A DNA stretch of 64,000 nucleotides from Planctomycetota bacterium. Its GTDB lineage: Bacteria > Planctomycetota > SZUA-567. Every line of letters begins with the position of its first letter. The stretch's first letter is position 1. Below the pieces are notes generated by a model. The model was not told the DNA's origin and ran no database searches. It saw nothing but the letters and a program-made list of their open reading frames with translations. A program made the position numbers and the translations under genes. Below are positions 34,634 to 43,259 of this stretch, one piece after another. The stretch lies in contig JAGUZQ010000034.1 in the NCBI GenBank assembly GCA_020060765.1, positions 99,015 through 163,014 on the forward strand, written 5' to 3'.

Positions 34634-35473
34634 TCAAACCACTTGCGAAGCAATAAACCGCTTGCGATAGCGGAGCGGCGACACACCGGCCAGTTTACGG
34701 AACATCAGCGAAAACTGGTTCTGGCTGCAAAAGCCGGTTTCCTCCGCGACATCGGCCATGGGCAGGCGGGTATATTCCAGCAGGCGTTGTGCCCGTTCCA
34801 CACGCAGCCGCAGGCAAACCGTCCTGAAGGATTCACCGGTTTCATCCTTAAACAGATGCAGAAAACGAGACAGGCTCAGGTGGCAACGCCTGGCGCCATC
34901 TGTTGCCAGAAGCCGCTCGCGGCTGTTGGCTTCCATCCAGGCGAGCACTTCTTGAATTCTTCCGTCGAGGTCGGCGTGATCGCGATTTAGCAGAATCCAT
35001 TCGGAATAATACCGGATACGTTCGGCCAGAAGCGTCAACAGCGACTGAATCGCGTCCTGCTTCTTTCCGGTGAATTCCGGCAGTGAGAAAAAGTGTGTTT
35101 CAAGCTGTGCATAGGGGCACTGCGCACCGCGCAGGCGGAAAGGCCCGGCAAAAAGCAAGCCCTCGAATTGCCCCGCGAGCATCACCGGCGCCACCCATTC
35201 CGTTATTCCAGCATGACAGGTTTTGAGAAACGGCTTGCCGCGCCTGCGCGCTTCCTCGGCGGCCCGGAGGTTGTCGTCTTCCACGCATGATAAAGCACGC
35301 GCCCTGCCGTCCTTGACGGCAAGACAATAGGGATTGCAGTGCAGTGCGAATTCGCCGGGAACGCCGGTTTCGGCGCCACCGTCAAGCCTTTTCCAGACAA
35401 CGTTTATCCCCGCCAGTTCGCGCAAAGCCCGGGCGGCGTCGAGTATCTGCCTGATATGCCTGTCCTGTTTCAT
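34634..35473 (-). CDS. AraC-family regulator with PocR-like sensor domain
   Basis: This 279-residue protein is chosen to start at ATG 35473. The N-terminal domain (about 5-150) resembles PocR ligand-binding domains: LREL AGINVVW-type start, HCNPYCL, FLKTCHAGITEWVAPVMLAG then FEGLLFAGPFRL. The C-terminal AraC helix-turn-helix pair (about 185-275) has LSLSRFLHLFKDETGESFRT and MADVAEETGFCSQNQFSLMF. It is divergent from the FAD oxidoreductase gene, its most likely target. The upstream TATAAT box is so close that the transcript may be leaderless. Confidence 0.9.
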   Translation of the reverse strand: MKQDRHIRQILDAARALRELAGINVVWKRLDGGAETGVPGEFALHCNPYCLAVKDGRARALSCVEDDNLRAAEEARRRGKPFLKTCHAGITEWVAPVMLAGQFEGLLFAGPFRLRGAQCPYAQLETHFFSLPEFTGKKQDAIQSLLTLLAERIRYYSEWILLNRDHADLDGRIQEVLAWMEANSRERLLATDGARRCHLSLSRFLHLFKDETGESFRTVCLRLRVERAQRLLEYTRLPMADVAEETGFCSQNQFSLMFRKLAGVSPLRYRKRFIASQVV

Positions 35474-35482
35474 AATACCGGC

Positions 35483-35488
35483 ATTATA
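35483..35488 (-). promoter_or_regulatory. TATAAT -10 box immediately before the AraC-type start
   Basis: On the minus strand a perfect TATAAT (35488-35483) ends 9 bases before the ATG at 35473. A start of transcription 7 bases downstream would fall at about 35476, leaving almost no leader. No convincing -35 box or Shine-Dalgarno site is seen. Confidence 0.5.
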
Positions 35489-35616
35489 CCATCTAGATAG
35501 CATAAAAACATAAAAAATATGGCTTATCGTCGGGTAGATTATGCTTTTCCCTGGCGGTAGAGTGAGGATACAGGAAAGCGGTTTTGTTTTTATCTTCTCT
35601 TTAGGGAAAGACATCC

Positions 35617-36957
35617 ATGAAAACCATTATTGAACCGGAACGGAAAGTGTCTGTGGCCTACGAGTGCGACCTGTGCGTGGCGGGAGGAAGCTGCACCGGC
35701 GTCTTTGCCGCAATCACCGCGGCGCGGCTGGGCTTGCGCGTGGCTCTGGTGGAGCAGCAAGGAATGATGGGGGGGACAGCGACTGCCGGTCTGGTCGCGT
35801 TGTGGCACTCGCTTTACGACATGCAAAAAGAACGGCAGATCATCGGCGGTCTGACCGATGAGATAATCGAACGGTTGGAGGCGCGCGGCGCGGCGGTCTG
35901 GAACGGTGAACAAAAAAAATCGAATGTCACCTTCAATCCCAGCGAAATGGCGATTATGCTGGATCGGATGGCGGAGGAGGCGGGAATAAGGGTTTTTCTT
36001 CATGCCCGCGCCTGCCGCCCGCTGTACGAGGGCGGAAAACTGGACGCGCTGCTGTTGGAAGACAAAAGCGGACGGCGGGCGGTGCGCGCCCGTTATTTTG
36101 TCGACGCCACCGGCGACGCCGACCTGATCCACCGCATGGGTCTGCCGACCAGAACCGAGCCTGTGTTGCAGCCCCCGACCACTCCGATTTTGTTGCAGGG
36201 GATGAAGCGCTGGTGCGAGGCTAATCCTGGCATTGCGCTTAACCAAGTGGTTTTCGACTCCGCTTATTCCGAGTCGCTGCCAAAAGGCTTTCTCTGGTCG
36301 ACCCGGTTGCCTGGCCTGAGGGACGCGCTGCTGACAGTCGGCACCCGCGTACACGGCGCCGATTGTTCCGACGCCGATCAGTTGACCCGCGCGGAAATCG
36401 CCGGGCGGAGACAGGCGAGCCAAATCCGCGACCTGTTGCGCAACAATTTTTCCGGCGGAGAAGAAATCGAGATACTGGCGTTGCCTGCCCATATCGGTAT
36501 AAGGCAGACGCGGCAAGCCTGTTGCCTGCACACGCTGACCGAACACGAAGTCCTGCATGGCGTCGGTTTCGACGACGCCATCGCTAGGGGCACTTATCCC
36601 GTAGACATCCATAACGGCGCAGGTGGTGGAATTCTTTTCCGGAATCTCGACGGCAGCGAAATTGAAATCGGCGAAGACCTCTCCCGTACCGCGCGGCGCT
36701 GGCGGGAAGAAGGAAAGGTCACGCCGTTTTACCAGATTCCCTATCGGTCGCTGGTGCCGCAAGGCGCGGAGAACGTGTTGGTGGCTGGCAGGTGCCTCGA
36801 CGCCGACCGGGGAGCGTTTGGCGCTGTCCGCGTGATGGTGAACTGCAACCAGACCGGCGAAGCGGCAGGCGCGGCCTGCGCGCTGGCGTGCCGGAATAAT
36901 TGCCCGGTAAGCGAAGTCGACGCCAGGGCAATTGCCGAAAAGTTGAATATGAACTGA
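35617..36957 (+). CDS. FAD-dependent oxidoreductase (FAD_oxidored/PF12831-like)
   Basis: This 446-residue flavoprotein has an N-terminal FAD-binding Rossmann motif (CDLCVAGGSCTGVFAAITAA, then RLGLRVALVEQQGMMGG). FVDATGDADLIHRMGLP is typical of the family found with sugar-catabolism genes in Lentisphaerota, Planctomycetes and Bacteroidota. RSLVPQGAENVLVAGRCLDA and the C-terminal GAVRVMVNCNQTGEAAGAAC close the FAD site. It is divergent from a PocR-AraC regulator that probably controls it. The substrate is unknown. The ATG follows GGGAAAGA. Confidence 0.9.
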   Translation: MKTIIEPERKVSVAYECDLCVAGGSCTGVFAAITAARLGLRVALVEQQGMMGGTATAGLVALWHSLYDMQKERQIIGGLTDEIIERLEARGAAVWNGEQKKSNVTFNPSEMAIMLDRMAEEAGIRVFLHARACRPLYEGGKLDALLLEDKSGRRAVRARYFVDATGDADLIHRMGLPTRTEPVLQPPTTPILLQGMKRWCEANPGIALNQVVFDSAYSESLPKGFLWSTRLPGLRDALLTVGTRVHGADCSDADQLTRAEIAGRRQASQIRDLLRNNFSGGEEIEILALPAHIGIRQTRQACCLHTLTEHEVLHGVGFDDAIARGTYPVDIHNGAGGGILFRNLDGSEIEIGEDLSRTARRWREEGKVTPFYQIPYRSLVPQGAENVLVAGRCLDADRGAFGAVRVMVNCNQTGEAAGAACALACRNNCPVSEVDARAIAEKLNMN

Positions 36958-37092
36958 ACGGAGGCTCTTTGCCTCGTCATTCCTGCGAAGGCATTAACCG
37001 CCACTGAAACTATTGCGCTTTGCTTGAAGTATCTGCCGTGGCGACGCAGGCGCCGAGGAAACGAAATAACAGCTGATCCGTCTTGCCTTCCG

Positions 37093-37818
37093 TCACGGTC
37101 GTTTACCTGCAAGGTTGGAAACGGAATTCAGGAAGGGCGCGAACAACGGCCGGAGTTCTTCCAATGCTTCCCCGATAACAAGCGGCATGGTGGTGGCAAA
37201 CATATCCAGGAGGATTATGGCGTTTACCGCCGAGTCTTTCTCACTGGCCGCCCGGATGCGGTTGGCGACAGCCACATTCACCGTATGAATATTCCGGTAG
37301 ATCCGGTCAAGCCCGGCAAAAGCGAAATCAACCTCATGCCCGTCCCGTTTGCGGAAATACTGCGCCAGCAGGTAGCTCGAAGTGGCGCGCCAGATAGTTT
37401 CCTCCTCGCTGGAAAAGGGCAGATGGAAACGGGCCATGGGTTTGAAAAAATCCGTATACGGGCATTCGCAGGTGGCAATTATCAGCCCCATCAGCGAACA
37501 CAGCCCCCGTTGCGCAGTAGTATTCTGTTCGACGATACGCTCGGGAGTCGTAATCAGCACGCGGACAGTATCGAAGGAGAGGATGCGGTCAAAACGACTG
37601 ACGGCATGGGCAAGGCTTGCGGCCAGCGGACAAGAGGGATGGTCTTCCGGCTGAAAGAGGCAGTGGGGGCATTGGTGAAACCCGAGGCGCGCCCAGGCCG
37701 GCTGGTCTGTCGGCGTGGGATCGATCAAGCGAAGGCTATCACAATCCAGATGCAGGTCGAAGACCTCGCGTTCATTGTTATCCAAGATGAAAGCGTATTG
37801 CAGGCAAAGGTCTGTCAT
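37093..37818 (-). CDS. Conserved-looking hypothetical protein with Cys cluster
   Basis: This 241-residue cytosolic-type protein begins MTDLCLQYAFILDNNEREVF. A four-cysteine cluster follows, C-P-H-C-L-F with CPLA downstream (GFHQCPHCLFQPEDHPSCPL), a likely metal or Fe-S site. The rest is helical and includes CECPYTDFFKPMARFHLPF. Proteins with this layout occur in deltaproteobacteria and others as uncharacterised conserved proteins; I do not recognise a named function. It is divergent from the zinc-ribbon protein gene at 38063. Confidence 0.65.
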   Translation of the reverse strand: MTDLCLQYAFILDNNEREVFDLHLDCDSLRLIDPTPTDQPAWARLGFHQCPHCLFQPEDHPSCPLAASLAHAVSRFDRILSFDTVRVLITTPERIVEQNTTAQRGLCSLMGLIIATCECPYTDFFKPMARFHLPFSSEEETIWRATSSYLLAQYFRKRDGHEVDFAFAGLDRIYRNIHTVNVAVANRIRAASEKDSAVNAIILLDMFATTMPLVIGEALEELRPLFAPFLNSVSNLAGKRP

Positions 37819-37841
37819 GTGTTTTGTCCAGGCAAAAGGAT

Positions 37842-37895
37842 TTCAGCTTGAGCAGAATATTAGTGTAACACGTTACGCCTGTTATGCAAGCTGAA
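37842..37895. promoter_or_regulatory. Nested dyads in divergent region, possible operator
   Basis: TTCAGCTTG (37842-37850) and CAAGCTGAA (37887-37895) are a perfect 9-base inverted repeat. Almost centred between them is GTAACACGTTAC (37865-37876), a perfect 5+5 dyad. They lie 24-77 bases upstream of the gene at 37818 (-) and could be an operator. No regulator can be assigned. Confidence 0.4.
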
Positions 37896-38062
37896 CGTCT
37901 GCGCCGCCCAGGTTTCGGGATAGGCCCAATCCGACACGCAACCCCATAAACTATCCATCCAGCGTGCCAATTTTCCCGGACAGGCGGAAAAATGCTGGAC
38001 TTGGGCGGACGAAAATGGAAAATGGCATCCGGAAAAAGTTGACCGCAGGGAGAGGAGTTTTC

Positions 38063-40252
38063 GTGCCGGAACCGATTCGTCTGGTCTGCCCGGAATGCGA
38101 CACTATTCACCGGGTGAAAAACGTCACGCTGGGAAAACTGTACCGTTGCCAGAAATGCAAGACCGGCCTGGTCACCATGTCGCAGGCGGTGTTGCGCTGC
38201 CCCGCTTGCGCCGCCGAATCGGAACCCGCCCACATCGAGGTCTCCCGCGTACACACCTGCGCCGCCTGCGAGGAGGCGCCGTTTCTTGAACTCACCTTTC
38301 CTACGCCTGAAACCGCGCACGAAACCGTCAAAACCGCCGCGCCCGCCGTTGATCTGGAAAAGCTGGAGGAAAACCTGCGGGAGTCTTTTTCCCAGGCTTT
38401 TGACGAAAAAATCGACGCCGTCTCCGAATCGATACGCGAACTGCCGGAACTGCTGAACGAACGCGAAAACCGTCTGGCGGAACTGTTTACCCGGCAGATT
38501 GCCGAGGCGCTGGCGCAAAAAGAACCTGCCGAAAGCCCCGCGGAAAATATCAGGGAGATTATCCGCACGGAACTCGCGGCGCGTTTTCTCGAATTCTCGC
38601 CTCCCGCCGTCGACGGCGGGACTCCGGCAATTAATCCGGAAGCATTGCAGAACGCCCTGGCCGAAACCCTGCGCGCGCAACTGGCCGACAGTCTGGCGCA
38701 ATTGCCCAAACCGGCTTCATTTGACCTGGAGGAACTGCGGAAGCTGGTGGCCGAAACCGTGCGCGGGGAAACCGCCGTGCTGACGGCGCGGGTAAACAGT
38801 CTGCCGGATTCCGCCGCCGTTGCGCAGGATGAATTAAGCAAGCTTATTGCTTACACCGTCAAAGGCGAGACGGCGGTGCTCTCGCAAAGACTAGACAGTA
38901 TGCCCCAGTCGACTGTCGATCCGGAGGAACTGGGCAGGCTGATCGCCTATTCCATGCAGGGGGAGACGGCGGCGATTTCCGCCCGCCTCGACAAGCTGCC
39001 CGGCATCGACACCGAGGAACTGGGCAGGATCATCACCTCCACCGTACGCGGCGAAACCCGGGCGCTGACGGAAAATATTGAGAAACTGAAATCCTCCGGC
39101 AGCCGGGAAACCTTCGACCCGGAACAGCTGAAACTGGCCGTGGTTGAGGCGGTGCGGCAAGAGACCCGGACGTTGCGGGACGCTCTGGATTCGCTCCAGG
39201 CCGAGCAGCAGGCGGAGTCGATCCGCGACGTGGTGGAAAAAGCGGTGCGTCAGCAACTGGCCAGCCAGTTGTCCGACCTCCCGCCCGCCAGCGACGAGGT
39301 GCAGACTATCCAGTTTTCCGAATCGCTGACCCAGAAATTCCAGGAAACCCTAGCGCACGAGTCGTCGACGCAACAGAGTCTCTTCGCCGAAACGCTGGAC
39401 AGCAAGCTGAACCTGCTGTTTTCCCGCATCAGCGACCGTCCGCAGGAAAACGGCGTGGATCTTTCCCCGCAACTCAATGCCATGCGCGTGGAATTTACGC
39501 GCCAGCTTGAAAAACTCGCCGAAACGCTGAAAAAACCGGCAGCCGTCGACAACAGCCGCGACCAGGCCTGGCAAAAAGCTTTGCTGGAGAAAATCGAAAC
39601 GCTCCAGCAGGCCGCGCCGACGGGGGGCGGGGCTGAGGTTTTGTCGCGAGAACTGGAAAAAGTTCTGCAAACGCTGCCCGCGCGGCTGGAAAGCGAAGTG
39701 CTGTCTCCGCTGGCGCGCACGATTGAGGACAAGGTGCCGGAAATCCTGGCCGACCTGCGGGAGGAAACCATCGCCGTCCCGCTGGAAAAGGCTATCCGCA
39801 AGATGCACGTGCCGCTGGTGGACGAAATCAACCGTTCGCGCAATTCCGTGCCGGTGTATGTGATCGCGGTGGCGGCGCTGCCGCTGATGCTGTTGATCGG
39901 GTTTCTCTCCTACCGAGCGTTTCGCGTTACGGAAACCGTTTCCCGCTCCGACTTCACCCGGTTGAGCGCCGACATCGAGAAGGTGCGCGCCCAGCTTTAC
40001 GCTTCCCAGAGCGAAGAAATGACCCAACTCCAGCAGGCGGCGACCGGTTACATGCAGCGGTCGCAGCAACTGGCCGGCGAACTCCAGGCGTTGCAGAACC
40101 AGAACGCCAACCAGACCCAGGAAATGCAGAAGTTGAAAGCTCAGTTGCAGAATAGCTCAGAATTGCTGGACAAGTACGTCAAGCGCTCCAAGCAGATGGA
40201 ACTGCGCCTGCGCGCGCTGGGGCACGACCCCGATATCACTCCTTCCCGCTGA
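38063..40252 (+). CDS. Twin zinc-ribbon, long coiled-coil, membrane-anchored protein
   Basis: This 729-residue protein is chosen to start at GTG 38063, 6 bases after GAGGAG; ATGs upstream (37964, 38015) lack sites and add unrelated sequence. Two zinc ribbons with identical spacing open the protein: Cys9-12-29-32 and Cys46-49-66-69 (C-x2-C-x16-C-x2-C). Residues about 90-590 are coiled coil. At 223-372 five tandem units of 30-36 residues share EELxKLIAYTVKGETAVL. One membrane helix (about 597-617) is followed by a C-terminal coiled coil. This resembles a cytoskeletal or envelope-spanning scaffold. Function unknown. Confidence 0.8.
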   Translation: MPEPIRLVCPECDTIHRVKNVTLGKLYRCQKCKTGLVTMSQAVLRCPACAAESEPAHIEVSRVHTCAACEEAPFLELTFPTPETAHETVKTAAPAVDLEKLEENLRESFSQAFDEKIDAVSESIRELPELLNERENRLAELFTRQIAEALAQKEPAESPAENIREIIRTELAARFLEFSPPAVDGGTPAINPEALQNALAETLRAQLADSLAQLPKPASFDLEELRKLVAETVRGETAVLTARVNSLPDSAAVAQDELSKLIAYTVKGETAVLSQRLDSMPQSTVDPEELGRLIAYSMQGETAAISARLDKLPGIDTEELGRIITSTVRGETRALTENIEKLKSSGSRETFDPEQLKLAVVEAVRQETRTLRDALDSLQAEQQAESIRDVVEKAVRQQLASQLSDLPPASDEVQTIQFSESLTQKFQETLAHESSTQQSLFAETLDSKLNLLFSRISDRPQENGVDLSPQLNAMRVEFTRQLEKLAETLKKPAAVDNSRDQAWQKALLEKIETLQQAAPTGGGAEVLSRELEKVLQTLPARLESEVLSPLARTIEDKVPEILADLREETIAVPLEKAIRKMHVPLVDEINRSRNSVPVYVIAVAALPLMLLIGFLSYRAFRVTETVSRSDFTRLSADIEKVRAQLYASQSEEMTQLQQAATGYMQRSQQLAGELQALQNQNANQTQEMQKLKAQLQNSSELLDKYVKRSKQMELRLRALGHDPDITPSR

Positions 40253-40349
40253 TGCGCGGCAAAAGAAATCGGCGGAAACCTTTTCACTTCCCAATTCCGG
40301 GTTTTCTGCTAAAATGCGGTTTTGCCTGCCAACAGATGGAGATTGCCTC

Positions 40350-41810
40350 GTGGATTGCGAAGGACACGAATACTGCGGTTTGATGGGAATTTTCGGAGTG
40401 CCGGACGCGGCGGTGCCGGTGTGGCTGGGGCTGCACGCCCTGCAGCACCGCGGTCAGGAAAGCGCAGGCATCGTTTCCTCCGACGGGGACAAGATCCGCA
40501 GTCGCAAGGGGATGGGCCTGCTGCCGCAGGCGGTACCGTCGTCGGAACTGGAAAAGCTGCCTGGCCACCTCGCCATCGGCCACGTCCGCTACTCGACGAC
40601 CGGTTCCTCCAAGCCGCAGAATATCCAGCCGCTGGTAGTGGACTATTCCGAGGGATTGCTCGCTATCGCCCACAACGGCAATCTGGTCAACGCCCGCACC
40701 CTCCGCGACGAATACGAGGCTTACGGCTCCATCTTCCAGACCTCCACCGACAGCGAGATCATCGTCCACCTGCTGGCCAACCCCGAAAACGTCTGCCGCG
40801 AAAACAGCCTCGGCCACTGCCTCAACTGCGTCAAAGGCGCATACTGTTTTCTGTTTCTGCGGGACGATCGCATCATCGCCGCGCGCGACCCGCAGGGTCT
40901 GCGCCCATTGTGCCTGGGCAAGCTGGACGAGGGTTATGTCGTCGCCAGCGAGTCGGTGGCGTTTGACCTAATCGGGGCAAACTTTCTGCGCGAGGTGGAG
41001 CCCGGCGAAATGGTTACCATCTCTGCCGAGGGAGTCAAAAGCGAAATCTTCGCCCCAAAAAAAGACATCAAGCCCGCGCATTGCATTTTCGAGCATATTT
41101 ATTTTGCCCGCCCCGACAGCAGCATTTTCGGCGAAAACGTCCACCAGGTGCGCCACCGTCTGGGGCGCGTACTGGCGGAGGAAAGCATGGTGCCAGCCGA
41201 CGTGGTGGTGGCGATTCCAGACAGCGGCTACTCGGCTGCCCTGGGTTATTGCCAGGCATCGGGGCTGCCGCTTGACCGGGGGCTGATCCGCAACCACTAC
41301 GTGGGGCGTACCTTTCTCGCGCCGGTGCAGCGCCAGCGCGTGCGCGCCGTCAGCATGAAACACAACGTCGTCCCGGCGGTGGTGAAGGACAAGCGCGTGA
41401 TCCTGGTCGACGACTCGCTGATCCGCGGCACGACTACTAAAAACCTGGTCGGCGCCATCCGCGCGGCGGGGGCGAAGGAGGTGCATCTGCGCATCAGTTG
41501 CCCGCCCAACATCTATCCCTGTTTCTACGGCATCGACTTCCCCACGCGGGAGGAACTGCTGGCCGCGACCCACGACATTCCGCAGATGGAAGAGCTGCTG
41601 GGCGTGGACACCCTGCGCTATATTTCCCTGTCCGGCATGTTGTCGGCGGTGAGTCTGCCCGCCCACCATTATTGCGCGGCCTGCTTTACCGGCAAGTATC
41701 CCGTCAAGGTGATCGACAAGATGGGCGACAAGTACAGCATGGACCGCTCCGGCGAGGAAGACGAAGACCGCGACATGCTTGACCTTCACGGCGGCGGGAA
41801 GAAACACTAA
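40350..41810 (+). CDS. purF: Amidophosphoribosyltransferase
   Basis: This 486-residue enzyme makes phosphoribosylamine from PRPP and glutamine, the first step of purine synthesis. GTG 40350 is chosen (GGAG 8 bases before). It gives an 8-residue propeptide before the catalytic Cys9 in EYCGLMGIFG, close to the 11-residue propeptide of Bacillus PurF; ATG 40314 lacks a site. The glutaminase half has LQHRGQESAGI; the transferase half has VILVDDSLIRGTTTKN. Cysteines in PAHCIFEHI, RISCPPNIYPCF and YCAACFTG fit the 4Fe-4S-containing Bacillus type. The tail is acidic. Confidence 0.96.
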   Translation: MDCEGHEYCGLMGIFGVPDAAVPVWLGLHALQHRGQESAGIVSSDGDKIRSRKGMGLLPQAVPSSELEKLPGHLAIGHVRYSTTGSSKPQNIQPLVVDYSEGLLAIAHNGNLVNARTLRDEYEAYGSIFQTSTDSEIIVHLLANPENVCRENSLGHCLNCVKGAYCFLFLRDDRIIAARDPQGLRPLCLGKLDEGYVVASESVAFDLIGANFLREVEPGEMVTISAEGVKSEIFAPKKDIKPAHCIFEHIYFARPDSSIFGENVHQVRHRLGRVLAEESMVPADVVVAIPDSGYSAALGYCQASGLPLDRGLIRNHYVGRTFLAPVQRQRVRAVSMKHNVVPAVVKDKRVILVDDSLIRGTTTKNLVGAIRAAGAKEVHLRISCPPNIYPCFYGIDFPTREELLAATHDIPQMEELLGVDTLRYISLSGMLSAVSLPAHHYCAACFTGKYPVKVIDKMGDKYSMDRSGEEDEDRDMLDLHGGGKKH

Positions 41811-41811
41811 C

Positions 41812-41833
41812 TGCGGGTGCGAGCCGCACAGGC
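41812..41833 (+). repeat. Post-stop palindromic repeat after purF
   Basis: Starting one base after the purF TAA, GCGGGTGCGAGCCGCACAGG is a diverged copy of the repeat that follows the gcvH and esterase stops, in the same orientation to the gene, and continues CGTATTGCGCAAGCG. It opens the 128-base gap before the zeta-like gene. Confidence 0.5.
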
Positions 41834-41938
41834 GTATTGCGCAAGCGAGTATGGATGGTTAATGGTTCTCGCGCTCCCTTCGGTCGCGGCGCAGGATGAA
41901 TGAAAGCAAAACCTGGATTCCGGCGGTAAGAAATTAGA

Positions 41939-42466
41939 ATGATGATGGAAAAGAAGCCGAAAGCCATTATTCTTGCCGGATCTAACGGCGCAGGCAAAAC
42001 CACTTTCGCCAGAGAGTTTCTGGTTAAGGAAGCGAAATGTCCGGTGTTTATCAATGCCGATCTGATTGCGGACGGACTTTCGCCTTTCCAGCCGGAACGG
42101 GCGGCTTTGCAGGCTTCGCGGCTGACCCTCGCCGCCATGAAGGAACATCTGCGCCGCAAGGAAAGCTTTGCCGTGGAGACCACTTTGGCGGCACAAGGTT
42201 ACATAAAAAAAATCCCTGTTTGGCAACAGGCCGGTTTTTCCGTGAAGCTGATTTTCCTCTGGCTACCCAATGTGGAACTGGCGGTGGAAAGAGTAAGTCT
42301 CAGGGTTTCCCAGGGAGGCCACGCCATACCGGAGCATATCATCAGAAGGCGTTATGATTCAGGGCTGCGCAACCTGGAACTTTACAAATCATTGGTAGAT
42401 CACTGGCAGGTGTTCAACAATGCCGGAGAGAGTCCAGTTTTTCTGGCGGAAGGAATCAAGAAATGA
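41939..42466 (+). CDS. Zeta-toxin-like P-loop kinase
   Basis: This 175-residue P-loop protein has a Walker A motif (IILAGSNGAGKTTFAREFL), FINADLIADGLSPF and ETTLAAQGYIKKI, then FLWLPNVELAVERVSLRV and HAIPEHIIRRRYDSGLRNL. This is the compact zeta-type kinase seen in chromosomes of many bacteria. Classical zeta toxins phosphorylate UDP-GlcNAc. Three ATG codons in a row-like cluster (41939, 41942, 41945) are possible starts and the ribosome site is weak. It overlaps the next small gene by ATGA. Toxin function is inference. Confidence 0.85.
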   Translation: MMMEKKPKAIILAGSNGAGKTTFAREFLVKEAKCPVFINADLIADGLSPFQPERAALQASRLTLAAMKEHLRRKESFAVETTLAAQGYIKKIPVWQQAGFSVKLIFLWLPNVELAVERVSLRVSQGGHAIPEHIIRRRYDSGLRNLELYKSLVDHWQVFNNAGESPVFLAEGIKK

Positions 42467-42642
42467 AGGAACCAGAAAGAGAACGCCATCCTGATTCCAT
42501 CTGCGCCGAGAGGGCACTTAAACGCGCGGCGATGCGGGCGCGGGAAATCGCTTTTCGGACAAATACCCCGATCGTCATTTTCAAGGACGGGAAAATTGTC
42601 AGGAAGTGGATTACCGAGGAAGATTTGAAACAGCCGATTTGA
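42463..42642 (+). CDS. Small 59-residue partner of the zeta-like kinase
   Basis: This short gene starts at ATG 42463, overlapping the zeta-like stop (ATGA) and following AAGGA. It encodes MKEPERERHPDSICAERALK, an Ala/Arg-rich helix (RAAMRAREIAF) and a strand-turn RTNTPIVIFKDGKIVRKWI. The last part suggests a small beta hairpin. Position and translational coupling suggest a partner or antitoxin of the kinase, as zeta-type genes are often paired, but no antitoxin family is recognised. Confidence 0.7.
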   Translation: MKEPERERHPDSICAERALKRAAMRAREIAFRTNTPIVIFKDGKIVRKWITEEDLKQPI

Positions 42643-42656
42643 ACTTGGGAGTCACC

Positions 42657-43259
42657 TTGTTTTCCGCGATTACAACTTGGGAATATTTTCCGACGGTGGT
42701 GGTGCCGCTGCTGATTTTCTGCGCGCGCATCATGGACGTCAGTATCGGCACGGTGCGCCTGATCTGCGTGGCGCGCGGCGTGCGCTACCTGGCGGCGGCG
42801 CTGGGATTCTTCGAGGTGCTGATCTGGATTCTCGCCATGAGCCAGATCATGAACCACCTCGCCGGGCCGGTGACCTACATTGCCTACGCCGCCGGTTTCG
42901 CCACCGGCAACATCGTCGGCATCAGGATCGAGGAGCGTCTTTCCATCGGTTTCGCGGGATTGCGCATAATAACCCAGAAAGACGCGACCAAACTGGTGGA
43001 CGCGCTCAAGGATGCCGGTTACGGCCTGACCGTGGTCGACGCCCAGGGCTCGCAGGAGCCGGTGAAGATCATCTTTACCGTCATCCGCCGCTCGGAACTG
43101 GAGGAACTGATCCGGCTCGTGCGCAAGTTCAACGAGAAAGCCTTTTTCACCGTGGAGGACATCCGTTCAGTCTCGGACGGCGAAACTCCGCAGATGACCA
43201 TGTACCGCAAGCGCAACGAACTGCGGCGCGAACAGTTTTCGTTTAACAATCGGAAGTGA
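42657..43259 (+). CDS. UPF0316/DUF2179 membrane protein
   Basis: This 200-residue protein is chosen to start at TTG 42657, 5 bases after GGGAG; a TTG at 42639 inside the previous stop and a GTG at 42606 are alternatives. Three N-terminal helices with FCARIMDVSIGTVRLICVAR and GFFEVLIWILAMSQIMNHLA match the UPF0316 membrane domain. The cytosolic C-terminal half (GIRIEERLSIGFAGLRIIT, EPVKIIFTVIRRSELEELI) is the DUF2179 domain, which binds small ligands in some relatives. Function unknown. Confidence 0.9.
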   Translation: MFSAITTWEYFPTVVVPLLIFCARIMDVSIGTVRLICVARGVRYLAAALGFFEVLIWILAMSQIMNHLAGPVTYIAYAAGFATGNIVGIRIEERLSIGFAGLRIITQKDATKLVDALKDAGYGLTVVDAQGSQEPVKIIFTVIRRSELEELIRLVRKFNEKAFFTVEDIRSVSDGETPQMTMYRKRNELRREQFSFNNRK

